In this document: positions 7,346 to 14,925 of the stretch, piece after piece
How positions within the stretch are numbered: the first letter of the stretch is position 1
How the letters are laid out: each line of letters opens with the position of its first letter
NCBI GenBank assembly: GCA_903826715.1
Contig: CAIKFN010000033.1
Span: 1 to 21,210 of the forward strand
From: an uncultured Actinomycetes bacterium
Lineage (GTDB): Bacteria; Actinomycetota; Acidimicrobiia; Acidimicrobiales; RAAP-2
Direction of reading: 5' to 3'
DNA length: 21,210 nt
The notes under the pieces: model-generated
The model's input: the letters and a program-made list of their open reading frames with translations, nothing else
Databases searched by the model: none
What the model was told of the DNA's origin: nothing
Program-made: the position numbers and the translations under genes

Positions 7346-9174
7346 GAAGTGGCGCGCTCTTCTAACCAAGCACGCAGATCCTGCTCAGCTTCTGCAGCCT
7401 GAGCTCCACCAAGCAAATCAATGCGAATCTTGACGTCACGAATAGTCGCCATTGCCACGTCAGGAGCAATAGACCCATCACGAAGTTCTCGTTCAACGTT
7501 CTTTAATTCCTCAGTTACCGCAGCTCTTAGGAGCTGCGCAATGACTGCCGACACTTCACGTTCTCCGTAGTCACGGTCTAGCTCTGAAACGACAATCTCG
7601 CTAAGGACTTGGGCGGCTTCTTCTTCACCTTGTTGACTCAGCTTCTCTATGACATCGCTAATTGGCTGTCCCGATGAAATACCTTCAAAGATTTCACGCT
7701 GAATTTCATTAATGAAGTAATGAATAACGAATCGCTCTTTAATCGCTGGTTGGGCGTGAACACAGAGTCGAAGTGCTTCGAGGCCCGGTCGAGGCATTGG
7801 TGAAAGTGGCGCACGTTGCATGGGCGCGCTCTCAGTTGGTGGTTCATTGTCAATGTACTTTCGAGCTCCACTTCGAACCGCTTCAGCAACTTTGGGACGA
7901 AGAGCACTCACTTCTAAGCGAAGTCGGTCAGCAACCTGAAGTACGTACTGGTCACGAACGAGATCATTAGGGTGCTCGGCAAGAACTGCCAGTGCCGCCT
8001 CTGCCCCACGAGCACGACCTTCGGCGGTTGCGAGGTTGGCGGCTTCAAGAACTCTCTCAAGGCGAAACTGTAGGAATGGAACAGCATTCGCAATTGCATC
8101 CCTAAGCGCTTCTGGATCCTTTTGTGCAAGCTCTGCGGGGTCCGTGCCCTTTGGAAGACGAGCAACAGCAACATCAACTTCGTGTTGCTTCTCCCATTGG
8201 TACACCGACGCTGCGGCACTCTGTCCGGCGCTGTCTGCGTCGTAGGCCAGCACAATGCGCTTGGCGAAATTACGCATGGTTCGAAAGTGCTCTTCGCCGA
8301 GTGCAGTGCCACACGTTGCAACTGCTCGTGGCATGCCAGCCATAAAGAATGCAATGACGTCGGTGTAACCCTCACACACAATTATTTCGCCAGACTTGAT
8401 GATGTCTTCTTTGGCCCAGTTAAGCGCGTAGAGAGTTCGTCTCTTTGAATAGATCGGGGTCTCAGGGCTGTTTTTGTATTTAGGCTCAGTTCGGCCATCG
8501 GGGCGAACAACATCGGCGGCGGCTGGAAGAATTCGACCACCGACTGCAATTGCTTTTCCAGCTGGATCAAAAATAGGAAAGATGATTCTTGCGCGAAGTG
8601 AGTCTTGGCGACGATCGCGCTTGTTTACAAACCCGAGCCCGGTTCCAAGCAGCACCTTCTCATTAAGCGACAGTGCATTCGATAACCCGTCCCACTCATC
8701 TGGTGCCCAACCGAGCTGGAACTGACGTGCAATCTCACCATTAATGCCGCGCGTCTTTAAGTATTCGCGAGCGTCACGAGCATCTTTTCCAGTGAGTAGT
8801 CTCTCGTGATACCAGGCAACTGCTTTATCCATGGCAGACATGAACTCTTGTTTATCTTTTCTTGCCGGACCAGACTTATCGTCTTCGTGAAGTTCAATGC
8901 CAGCTTTGTCAGCGAGAAAGCGCACCGCTTCCATAAAGTCCATATGCAGCATTTCGCGGACCCACGTGATTTGATCGCCTGATGCTCGACATCCGAAGCA
9001 GTAGTAAATACCTTCTTGTGCGTTCACCGAAAATGAAGGGGTCTTTTCTCCGTGAAATGGGCAGAGGCCACCCCACCTTGTTCCAGATTTTTTAAGGGCA
9101 ACTTGTTCGCTAATTAACGCAACAATGTCAGTTGCTGCGCGCACCTGCGCAATCTCATTGTCCGAAATAGCCAT
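7342..9174 (-). CDS. dnaG: DNA primase DnaG
   Basis: This 610-residue primase synthesises RNA primers for the lagging strand and for replication start. The N-terminal CHC2 zinc ribbon is Cys38, His41, Cys59 and Cys62 (LCPFHGEKTPSFSV, then YYCFGC). The catalytic core holds RIIFPIFDPAGKAIAVGGR. The Toprim motifs are EGYTD at 268-272 and YDADSAG at 311-317, whose acidic residues bind Mg2+. A C-terminal helical region for DnaB interaction follows; it is loosely conserved, as is normal for the family. The ATG at 9174 (MAISDNEIAQVR) is preferred because it begins the usual primase N-terminus. A TTG at 9225 would add 17 residues and has a GGAAGAG-like site upstream, so it cannot be excluded. The stop overlaps the sigma factor start, implying coupled translation. 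Confidence 0.96.
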   Translation of the reverse strand: MAISDNEIAQVRAATDIVALISEQVALKKSGTRWGGLCPFHGEKTPSFSVNAQEGIYYCFGCRASGDQITWVREMLHMDFMEAVRFLADKAGIELHEDDKSGPARKDKQEFMSAMDKAVAWYHERLLTGKDARDAREYLKTRGINGEIARQFQLGWAPDEWDGLSNALSLNEKVLLGTGLGFVNKRDRRQDSLRARIIFPIFDPAGKAIAVGGRILPAAADVVRPDGRTEPKYKNSPETPIYSKRRTLYALNWAKEDIIKSGEIIVCEGYTDVIAFFMAGMPRAVATCGTALGEEHFRTMRNFAKRIVLAYDADSAGQSAAASVYQWEKQHEVDVAVARLPKGTDPAELAQKDPEALRDAIANAVPFLQFRLERVLEAANLATAEGRARGAEAALAVLAEHPNDLVRDQYVLQVADRLRLEVSALRPKVAEAVRSGARKYIDNEPPTESAPMQRAPLSPMPRPGLEALRLCVHAQPAIKERFVIHYFINEIQREIFEGISSGQPISDVIEKLSQQGEEEAAQVLSEIVVSELDRDYGEREVSAVIAQLLRAAVTEELKNVERELRDGSIAPDVAMATIRDVKIRIDLLGGAQAAEAEQDLRAWLEERATS

Positions 9175-9230
9175 GTAAAGACGGTAGTGCCTTATGGCCT
9201 GGCTGAGTGCAAAGGCCTTGTTCAATTGCC

Positions 9231-9236
9231 TAAACT
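9231..9236 (+). promoter_or_regulatory. Candidate -10 element giving a leaderless ABC exporter mRNA
   Basis: TAAACT matches the actinobacterial -10 pattern TAnnnT and ends 6 bases before the ATG at 9243, so transcription would start at or next to the start codon. No Shine-Dalgarno sequence precedes that ATG. A -35 is not clear; TGCAAA at 9208-9213 has the right spacing but matches poorly. Confidence 0.3.
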
Positions 9237-9242
9237 CTTCCT

Positions 9243-10247
9243 ATGTCTGATTTCGCTGTAGAAGCACTCAATATCACCCGTTCATTTAAAGACGGAGAGG
9301 TCAAGGCACTTGATGGGGTCTCACTCCAGGTGCCCCGAGGAGAAGTCTTTGGACTACTCGGCCCCAATGGATCGGGTAAAACCACCATGGTCCGAATCCT
9401 TTCGACCATTCTGAAGCCAACCTCGGGGTCCGCAACCGTTAACGGTTTTGACGTCGTGAAGCAAGCTGACGCCGTTCGTCGCAGTATTGGACTTGCTGGT
9501 CAGTACGCAACGGTTGACGAGAACCTCACTGGGTTCGAGAACATTCGAATGGTTGGACTTCTCAATCACATTGACAAATCTGTGTCTTCAAGCCGTTCAC
9601 ACGAGCTTCTCGAGCAGTTCGGTCTCACTGACGCTGCAAACCGTGTGGCAAAGACCTACTCAGGTGGAATGCGCCGACGACTCGACCTTGCGGCAGCTCT
9701 TGTTGCTCGACCACCACTTCTGTTCCTTGACGAACCAACAACTGGACTTGATCCCCAAAGTCGCCAAGATCTCTGGAGCATTATTGAGACACTCGTTGAA
9801 GGTGGGACGACTGTTCTCCTAACAACCCAGTACCTCGAAGAAGCTGACCGACTAGCGAAGCAACTTGTTGTTCTCGATCACGGAAAGATCATTGCCCAAG
9901 GAACATCGCAAGAACTTAAAACACAACTTGGCAACACAGTTCTTTCCCTCACTTTTGCCTCAACTGATGATGCTCGTCGTGGCGCAGAGTTAGTCAAGGA
10001 CATTTCAGACAAACCAGCAAATATTGAAGGCACCGTTGTTGATTTCACAGTTGCACGAGGCCCTGCAACGGCAGCTGACGCACTTCGTCGCCTCGACGCA
10101 TCTGGAATCACAATTGCCGGACTCGCCCTCCGCGAGCCAAGTCTTGACGATGTGTTCCTAAATCTCACTGGACACAAGGCAGAAGAAGTAACGGGAACTC
10201 CGGTCGAACCTGCAAAGAAGCAGCGTGGACGAAAGGCAAAAGCATGA
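9243..10247 (+). CDS. DrrA-family ABC transporter ATP-binding protein
   Basis: This 334-residue ATPase energises an ABC-2 type exporter. Walker A is GPNGSGKT at 40-47, the Q-loop glutamine is in LAGQYATVDENLTG, the ABC signature is SGGMRRRLDLA at 140-150, and Walker B is LLFLDEP at 159-165. The switch position reads TTQYLEEAD, with glutamine where most ABC proteins have histidine. That is characteristic of the DrrA (daunorubicin resistance) group. After the ATPase domain comes the DrrA-type C-terminal regulatory segment (about 225-310) and a basic tail ending RGRKAKA. It shares the ATGA overlap with the permease gene downstream, so the two are surely coupled. The exported compound could be a drug, lipid or antibiotic and is not evident. 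No ribosome site is visible, suggesting a leaderless message. Confidence 0.94.
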   Translation: MSDFAVEALNITRSFKDGEVKALDGVSLQVPRGEVFGLLGPNGSGKTTMVRILSTILKPTSGSATVNGFDVVKQADAVRRSIGLAGQYATVDENLTGFENIRMVGLLNHIDKSVSSSRSHELLEQFGLTDAANRVAKTYSGGMRRRLDLAAALVARPPLLFLDEPTTGLDPQSRQDLWSIIETLVEGGTTVLLTTQYLEEADRLAKQLVVLDHGKIIAQGTSQELKTQLGNTVLSLTFASTDDARRGAELVKDISDKPANIEGTVVDFTVARGPATAADALRRLDASGITIAGLALREPSLDDVFLNLTGHKAEEVTGTPVEPAKKQRGRKAKA

Positions 10248-11035
10248 GCACCTCGACTATCTCTAAGAAAAGCAGACTTCGCTGGTCCATCAGTGACACA
10301 CTCACGATTGCCAAGCGTGACCTGATTTCTTTAGTTCGAATTCCAACAACATTGGTATTCGCCATCATTCAGCCAATTATGTTCGTGGTTCTCTTCCGCT
10401 ACGTTTTTGGAGGAGCAATCAAAACCCCAGGAAACTCATACGTAAACTTCCTGATTCCGGGGATCCTCGTTCAGACGACCATCTTCGGAGCAGTTGGAAC
10501 CGCCATTGGTCTCGCAGAAGACCTTCAAAAGGGGCTCATCGAAAGATTCCGTGCACTACCAATGGCACGAATGGCTGTGCTTGGTGGCAGAACTGTTGCT
10601 GACCTCTCTCGAAATGTCATGGTGATTTTTGTCATCACCGTTGTTGGATTTCTCGTTGGCTTTCGTCCGACGGGAAGTTTCGTTTCCTACATGCAGGCGT
10701 GCCTACTAATGCTTCTGTTCTCGTACTGCTTGTCATGGGGCTTTGCTTTCATTGGACTCGCTGCGCCCAATTCAGAGGCGGCACAGGCCATGACATTTCC
10801 ACTTATCTTCCCTATTACGTTCGCGTCATCAATTTTTGTTCCAGTTTCTTCAATGCCAAGCTGGCTGCAAGTTTTTGCACGTAACCAGCCAGTCAGTCAG
10901 GCAGCACAAGCGGTACGCGGACTAATGAATGGTCAACCACACGGCAACTCAACATGGATGACACTTATCTACGCAGTTATCGCATTGGCCCTTCTAGGGC
11001 CAATTGCTACGGCAAAGTACAAGAAGGTCGCGTAA
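10244..11035 (+). CDS. ABC-2 type (DrrB-like) exporter permease
   Basis: This 263-residue integral membrane protein is the partner of the upstream DrrA-like ATPase. After a cytoplasmic N-terminus (about 1-30) there are six predicted hydrophobic segments, the first around TTLVFAIIQPIMFVVLFRYV. The ABC-2 family loop LQKGLIERFRALPMARMAVL, which contacts the ATPase, is clear near 95-115. The final part AFARNQPVSQAAQAVRG-like (seen as VFARNQPVSQAAQAVRGLM) is the standard DrrB closing motif. The ATG overlaps the ATPase stop as ATGA. The length is normal for the family, and the specificity is unknown. Confidence 0.92.
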   Translation: MSTSTISKKSRLRWSISDTLTIAKRDLISLVRIPTTLVFAIIQPIMFVVLFRYVFGGAIKTPGNSYVNFLIPGILVQTTIFGAVGTAIGLAEDLQKGLIERFRALPMARMAVLGGRTVADLSRNVMVIFVITVVGFLVGFRPTGSFVSYMQACLLMLLFSYCLSWGFAFIGLAAPNSEAAQAMTFPLIFPITFASSIFVPVSSMPSWLQVFARNQPVSQAAQAVRGLMNGQPHGNSTWMTLIYAVIALALLGPIATAKYKKVA

Positions 11036-11039
11036 TTAA

Positions 11040-11459
11040 GTGGCAATACTTAACGTAGAACAGCTTCAAGAAATTCTCGTTAATGCATTTCCAAACGCAG
11101 ATGTTCCTCGCGTTGAAGAAGTAGCTGGCGACACTGTTTTGGTGTGTCTGCCTACTAGCGAGCGCCATGGTCGCCCAGGCGGAACAATCTCAGGACCAAC
11201 AATGATGACTCTCGCCGACACGGCAGCGTGGATGGCCATCCTCGCTCAAATTGGTCCAGTGCTACTTGCAGTTACAACAAGTCTGCACATTGATTTCCTA
11301 CGCAAACCAGCGATTACCGATCTCATGGCTCGAGGTCGCATCCTGAAACTGGGTCGCAAGCTTGCAGTTGTAGATGTGGAGATTTTTTCTCGCGGGGAAA
11401 CAAAACTCGTTGCAAAGTCACAAGTGACGTATTCAATCCCCTCTGCTGAAGCGCAGTAA
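11040..11459 (+). CDS. PaaI-type hotdog-fold thioesterase
   Basis: This 139-residue single hotdog domain matches the PaaI/4HBT thioesterases that hydrolyse acyl- or aryl-CoA thioesters. The motif GRPGGTISGPTMMTLADTAA (45-64) corresponds to the G-x-x-x-G-x-x-x-LAD signature, with Asp60 as probable catalytic acid on the hotdog helix. SLHIDFLRKP is the usual strand pairing the dimer, followed by the GRILKLGRKLAVVDVEIF sheet. It starts with GTG four bases after the permease stop, with AGAAGG at a rather long distance. Lying inside an export cassette, it may be a detoxifying or editing thioesterase or simply be co-transcribed. The substrate is unknown. Confidence 0.88.
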   Translation: MAILNVEQLQEILVNAFPNADVPRVEEVAGDTVLVCLPTSERHGRPGGTISGPTMMTLADTAAWMAILAQIGPVLLAVTTSLHIDFLRKPAITDLMARGRILKLGRKLAVVDVEIFSRGETKLVAKSQVTYSIPSAEAQ

Positions 11460-11460
11460 C

Positions 11461-12660
11461 TTGAACAAGCAAAAAGAACATGCGCCTCTCTCAAAGGTAC
11501 TGACTCTCCTGATGGCGCTTGGCGCATGCATCATTGTGATGAATCTGTATTACGTGCAGCCCTTGTTGCATCAATTGCGCGGCGAATTTCATGTCAGCAC
11601 TTCAACCGCATCAGCATTAATGACGTGCACACAAACTGGCTATGCGATGGGACTCGCCTTCGTCGTGCCTCTAGGCGACATCATTCCTCGTCGAAAATTA
11701 GTTGTGGGCATATTCTTGCTCGCAGCGATGATGGTTGGAATTGGATCATTTATTACTTCGTTTTCGTTCTTCGTAGTCCTTTCAGTGCTGATTGGCCTTA
11801 CTTCAGTTGGAGGACAAGTAATTATTCCCTTCGCAGCAGACCTAGCTCCAGAAGAACAACGTGGGCGCGTCATAGGCAAGGTAATGACCGGACTCCTCAT
11901 GGGTGTGCTGCTGTCACGCACCTTTTCTGGTCTCATCGCACAGGCCTGGGGATGGCGAGCAGTGTACGTGTGCGCGGCTGGACTTCTCATTGCTATGGCT
12001 GGCGTCATGCATTTCGCGCTGCCACAGGAGCCGATTCGCTCGCACGTTCGCTACCGGACTCTGGTGATGAGTTCTTGGTTGCTTATTACGAAGCATCGTC
12101 AGCTCCAAAAACGTGCCTACTTTGGCTCATTGTTATTTGCTGCCAACAGCACTCTGTGGACACCACTCTCGTTCCATTTAGCTATTGCACCATTCAAGTA
12201 CTCCAATGCCGTGATTGGCCTCTTCGGACTCTTTGGTGTGGCGGGTATTCTCGCCGCTAACGCGGCTGGCGCACAGGCTGACAAGCAGCGCACCAAGGTA
12301 ATGACGATTATTGGTGCAGCGGTTCTTATGGTTTCGTTCGTAATTTTGGGCATTGGTCAGCACATGCTCATGGGCCTCGCTATTGGAATCATTGTGATGG
12401 ACGCTGGAATGCAGACGGTGCAGATAACAAACCAATCAGTTATTTATTCACTCATGCCAGAGGCGCGTAGTCGCATTAATAGCGCTTACATGGTGTGCTG
12501 CTTTAGCGGAGCATCAATTGGCTCCTACCTTGCAGGTGTTATCTACTCAAGTTACGGCTGGACCGGCGACTGCTGGCTAGGTGGAATTTTTGGTGCCGCA
12601 ATTGTTCTGCCCGCACTCTTTTGGCGAGCTCCAGCAACTACAAGCGTTAGTACTTCGTAG
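11461..12660 (+). CDS. MFS transporter, DHA1-like drug/sugar efflux type
   Basis: This 399-residue protein has about 12 hydrophobic segments. The N-terminal pattern NLYYVQPLLHQLRGEF, the MTCTQTGYAMGLAFVVPLGD helix and the loop GDIIPRRK (the MFS motif A equivalent between helices 2 and 3) point to the DHA1 efflux group. The motif LAPEEQRGRVIG between helices 4 and 5 and RAVYVCAAGLL further support this. The start is a TTG one base after the thioesterase stop; translation may depend on readthrough coupling. A later ATG at residue 17 would cut into the first helix, so TTG is preferred. Its last 14 bases overlap the convergent flavoprotein gene. It is probably the final gene of the plus-strand export cassette, and the substrate is unknown. 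Confidence 0.9.
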   Translation: MNKQKEHAPLSKVLTLLMALGACIIVMNLYYVQPLLHQLRGEFHVSTSTASALMTCTQTGYAMGLAFVVPLGDIIPRRKLVVGIFLLAAMMVGIGSFITSFSFFVVLSVLIGLTSVGGQVIIPFAADLAPEEQRGRVIGKVMTGLLMGVLLSRTFSGLIAQAWGWRAVYVCAAGLLIAMAGVMHFALPQEPIRSHVRYRTLVMSSWLLITKHRQLQKRAYFGSLLFAANSTLWTPLSFHLAIAPFKYSNAVIGLFGLFGVAGILAANAAGAQADKQRTKVMTIIGAAVLMVSFVILGIGQHMLMGLAIGIIVMDAGMQTVQITNQSVIYSLMPEARSRINSAYMVCCFSGASIGSYLAGVIYSSYGWTGDCWLGGIFGAAIVLPALFWRAPATTSVSTS

Positions 12661-13576
12661 AAAGATTCTTGATGACTGCGTGGAATTCACGCATGGTGCC
12701 TTCAATGATCTCAGCAACCGGGAGAATTGACTCAATTCGTCCCATCACCTGACCGCTAAGAGCAACTGATGCTTCCATGTCGCCACCGAAGTAAAGATCT
12801 TTCATTGTTGCGAACTCAGCCATTGAGACATTGTCTTCGTGCTCGAGGCGAGTTGTGCGCTCAGTTCTAATGGCACGAAGTGCTGGGCGTGAGAAACGGT
12901 TAAGGAACACGGTGTCAGTCTCTGCCCCATTAACAATGGTGTTCTTCCAGTTGTCATGAACCGGTGACTCGAGTGACGAAACCATGCGAGTTCCCATGAG
13001 CACACCTTCAGCTCCGAGAGCGAACGCTGCGGCCATTGAAGCTCCATCAGTGATTCCACCAGCCGCAATGACAGGAACGCTCACCTTTGAACAGACAAGT
13101 GGCAACAAAACCATTGTTGAAACGTCACGTGGGTTCTTGAATCCGCCACCTTCGCCACCTTCAACAATGAGGCCATCGACACCAGCGTCAACTGCCTTTA
13201 GGGCGGCAGCCAATGTTGGAACTACGTGAAATACCGTAAGGCCAGCTTCTTTAAACGTCTTGGTGTGCTTGGTTGGATCCCCTGCAGACGTTGTAACAAA
13301 CTGCACGCCTTGGTCAATAACGAATTGAACAATGTCTGGATCGCGCACAAATGCTTGTGCAATGTTCACCGCAAATGGATTCTTCGTGAGTTCCTTCATC
13401 TTTTGAATCTCAACCTTGATCGCGTCGAGTTCTCCTGATGAAGTTTCAATGATGCCCATGGCGCCAGCGTTGCTGACTGCACTGGCGAGTGGGCTACGTG
13501 AAATCCATCCCATCGGTGCTTGAAGGATTGGGTAGTCAACACCGAGAAGTTCGGTAACTCTGTTATTGATTTTCAT
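12647..13576 (-). CDS. Nitronate-monooxygenase/FabK-like FMN protein with altered catalytic motif
   Basis: This 309-residue TIM-barrel flavoprotein belongs to the NPD/nitronate monooxygenase/FabK family. FMN-binding features are QAPMGW at 19-24, the segment VEGGEGGGFKNPRD, AAGGITDG and GAEGVLMGTR. In canonical nitronate monooxygenases and FabK the GGH histidine near residue 146 acts as the base; here the sequence is GGF, with Phe146. The protein therefore may not be a standard nitronate monooxygenase, though actinobacteria hold several uncharacterised branches. The second ATG at 13576 is preferred over 13582, because AAGGA sits 6 bases before it but abuts the first. It is the last gene of the minus-strand run, 9 bases after the glycyl-tRNA synthetase stop, and its 3' end overlaps the MFS gene by 14 bases. 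Confidence 0.85.
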   Translation of the reverse strand: MKINNRVTELLGVDYPILQAPMGWISRSPLASAVSNAGAMGIIETSSGELDAIKVEIQKMKELTKNPFAVNIAQAFVRDPDIVQFVIDQGVQFVTTSAGDPTKHTKTFKEAGLTVFHVVPTLAAALKAVDAGVDGLIVEGGEGGGFKNPRDVSTMVLLPLVCSKVSVPVIAAGGITDGASMAAAFALGAEGVLMGTRMVSSLESPVHDNWKNTIVNGAETDTVFLNRFSRPALRAIRTERTTRLEHEDNVSMAEFATMKDLYFGGDMEASVALSGQVMGRIESILPVAEIIEGTMREFHAVIKNLSTKY

Positions 13577-13582
13577 TGTCAT

Positions 13583-13587
13583 TCCTT
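13583..13587 (-). promoter_or_regulatory. Ribosome binding site selecting the ATG at 13576
   Basis: AAGGA on the minus strand overlaps the glycyl-tRNA synthetase stop codon. Six bases separate it from the ATG at 13576 and none separate it from the ATG at 13582, so the downstream codon is the likelier start of the flavoprotein. Confidence 0.6.
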
Positions 13588-14899
13588 ATTCTTGATTTGT
13601 GCGACGACGAAGATCACTCAGCAGGTCTGAGATCTTTACGCGAGTCTGCTCAGTGGTGTCACGGTCACGAACGGTAACCGACTGGTCTTGCAATGTGTCA
13701 AAGTCCACAGTGATGCAGAACGGTGTTCCGACTTCATCTTGGCGGCGATAACGCTTGCCAATTGACTGGGTGACGTCGTAGTCACACATGAAGTGAGGCT
13801 GCAACTTCGCAAGAATTTCACGTGACACACCTTCGAGTTCTGGCTTCTTCGATAACGGAAGGATTGCAACTTGATACGGCGCAATACGCCAGTCAAGTCG
13901 AAGCACTGAGCGTGTTTCACCTTCAACCACGTCTTCGTGATATGCCGCAAGCAAGAACGCCATCATTGCTCGTGTGGCTCCGGCTGCAGGCTCAATAACG
14001 TACGGCGTATAGCGCTCGTTAGTTGTTGGGTCAAAGTAGTCAAGCTTGGTACCCGAGTGCGTTGAGTGCTGTGTTAAGTCGTAGTCACCACGGTTGGCAA
14101 TGCCTTCTAGTTCGTCCCAACCCCACGGGTAGGCAAACTCCACGTCAGTTGTTCCCTTTGAATAGTGCGACAAGTCTGCGAGTGCGTGTTCGTGCAGGCG
14201 CAGGAACTCAGCTGGGATTCCTAGGTTGATGTACCAGTTGTAGCGCGCATCAATCCAGTACTGATGCCACTTAGGCGCCTCGGCTGGTGGAACGAAGTAT
14301 TCCATTTCCATTTGTTCGAATTCGCGAGTACGAAACACGAAGTTCTGTGGAGTGATTTCGTTACGGAACGACTTACCCACTTGTGCAATACCAAATGGTG
14401 GTTTCTTTCGAATCGATGCAAGAACATTTCCAAAGTTTGTAAACATTCCTTGCGCAGTTTCTGGGCGAAGATACGCAGTTGCGCCTTCACCTTCAACTGG
14501 TCCAGCTTGTGTTTTGAACATCAAGTTGAATGCACGTGGCTCGGTGAATTCTTTAGAACCACACTTAGGACAAATGCCGTCAATCTTGTCTTCGCGCCAG
14601 CGCTCTTTACAGTTGCGACAGTCAACCAGTGGGTCAGTAAACGTTTCGAGGTGACCAGAAGCGGCCCAGACCGCAGGAGGACCGAGAATTGCTGCGTCGA
14701 TACCAACAACGTCGTCACGAAGTTGCACCATCGAAAGCCACCACTGGTCCTTTACGTTGCGAAGCATGTTTACACCGAGTGGGCCGTAGTCGTACGTTGA
14801 GCGAAATCCCCCATAGATCTCTGCAGACTGAAAGATGAACCCGCGGCGCTTGGCGAGGTTGGTTACTTTGTCGAGCAGGTCTGGGGCTAATTCGGGCAT
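13586..14899 (-). CDS. glyS: Glycyl-tRNA synthetase, homodimeric class II type
   Basis: The enzyme charges tRNA-Gly with glycine in the cytoplasm. It is the alpha2 bacterial/eukaryotic-like form, not the bacterial GlyQ/GlyS tetramer. The N-terminus KRRGFIFQSAEIYGG plus TYDYGPLGV is diagnostic. A Cys4 zinc-like insert follows (CRNC and CPKC, Cys94, Cys97, Cys110 and Cys113). Class II motif 2 is FRNEITPQNFVFRTREFEQ at about 178-196, and motif 3 is GATRAMMAFLLAAY. A C-terminal anticodon-binding domain (QVAILPLSKKPEL, then YRRQDEVGTPFCITVD) completes it at 437 residues, a normal length. I chose the ATG at 14899 because GGGAG (14909-14913) lies 9 bases before it. The ATG at 14908 would add three residues and directly abuts GGGAG. 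It sits between hemW and the flavoprotein in the same direction. Confidence 0.96.
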   Translation of the reverse strand: MPELAPDLLDKVTNLAKRRGFIFQSAEIYGGFRSTYDYGPLGVNMLRNVKDQWWLSMVQLRDDVVGIDAAILGPPAVWAASGHLETFTDPLVDCRNCKERWREDKIDGICPKCGSKEFTEPRAFNLMFKTQAGPVEGEGATAYLRPETAQGMFTNFGNVLASIRKKPPFGIAQVGKSFRNEITPQNFVFRTREFEQMEMEYFVPPAEAPKWHQYWIDARYNWYINLGIPAEFLRLHEHALADLSHYSKGTTDVEFAYPWGWDELEGIANRGDYDLTQHSTHSGTKLDYFDPTTNERYTPYVIEPAAGATRAMMAFLLAAYHEDVVEGETRSVLRLDWRIAPYQVAILPLSKKPELEGVSREILAKLQPHFMCDYDVTQSIGKRYRRQDEVGTPFCITVDFDTLQDQSVTVRDRDTTEQTRVKISDLLSDLRRRTNQE

Positions 14900-14925
14900 G
14901 GATTCCATCTCCCAAGGCTACCGGA

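Noticed and set aside
7914..8381. 155-codon minus-strand open frame
   Set aside because: It is an alternate frame within dnaG, whose own frame carries the Toprim motifs over this stretch.
9196..9217. GGCCT/AGGCC inverted repeat in the dnaG/ABC divergent gap
   Set aside because: The arms are only 5 bases, 12 bases apart, and AGGCCT is itself self-complementary; too weak to call an operator.
11526..12260. 244-codon plus-strand open frame
   Set aside because: It is an alternate frame inside the clearly real MFS gene and is rich in Arg, Ser, His and Cys without domain motifs.
14264..14800. 178-codon plus-strand open frame
   Set aside because: It lies wholly antisense to the glycyl-tRNA synthetase gene, has no recognisable domain and a composition typical of a shadow frame.
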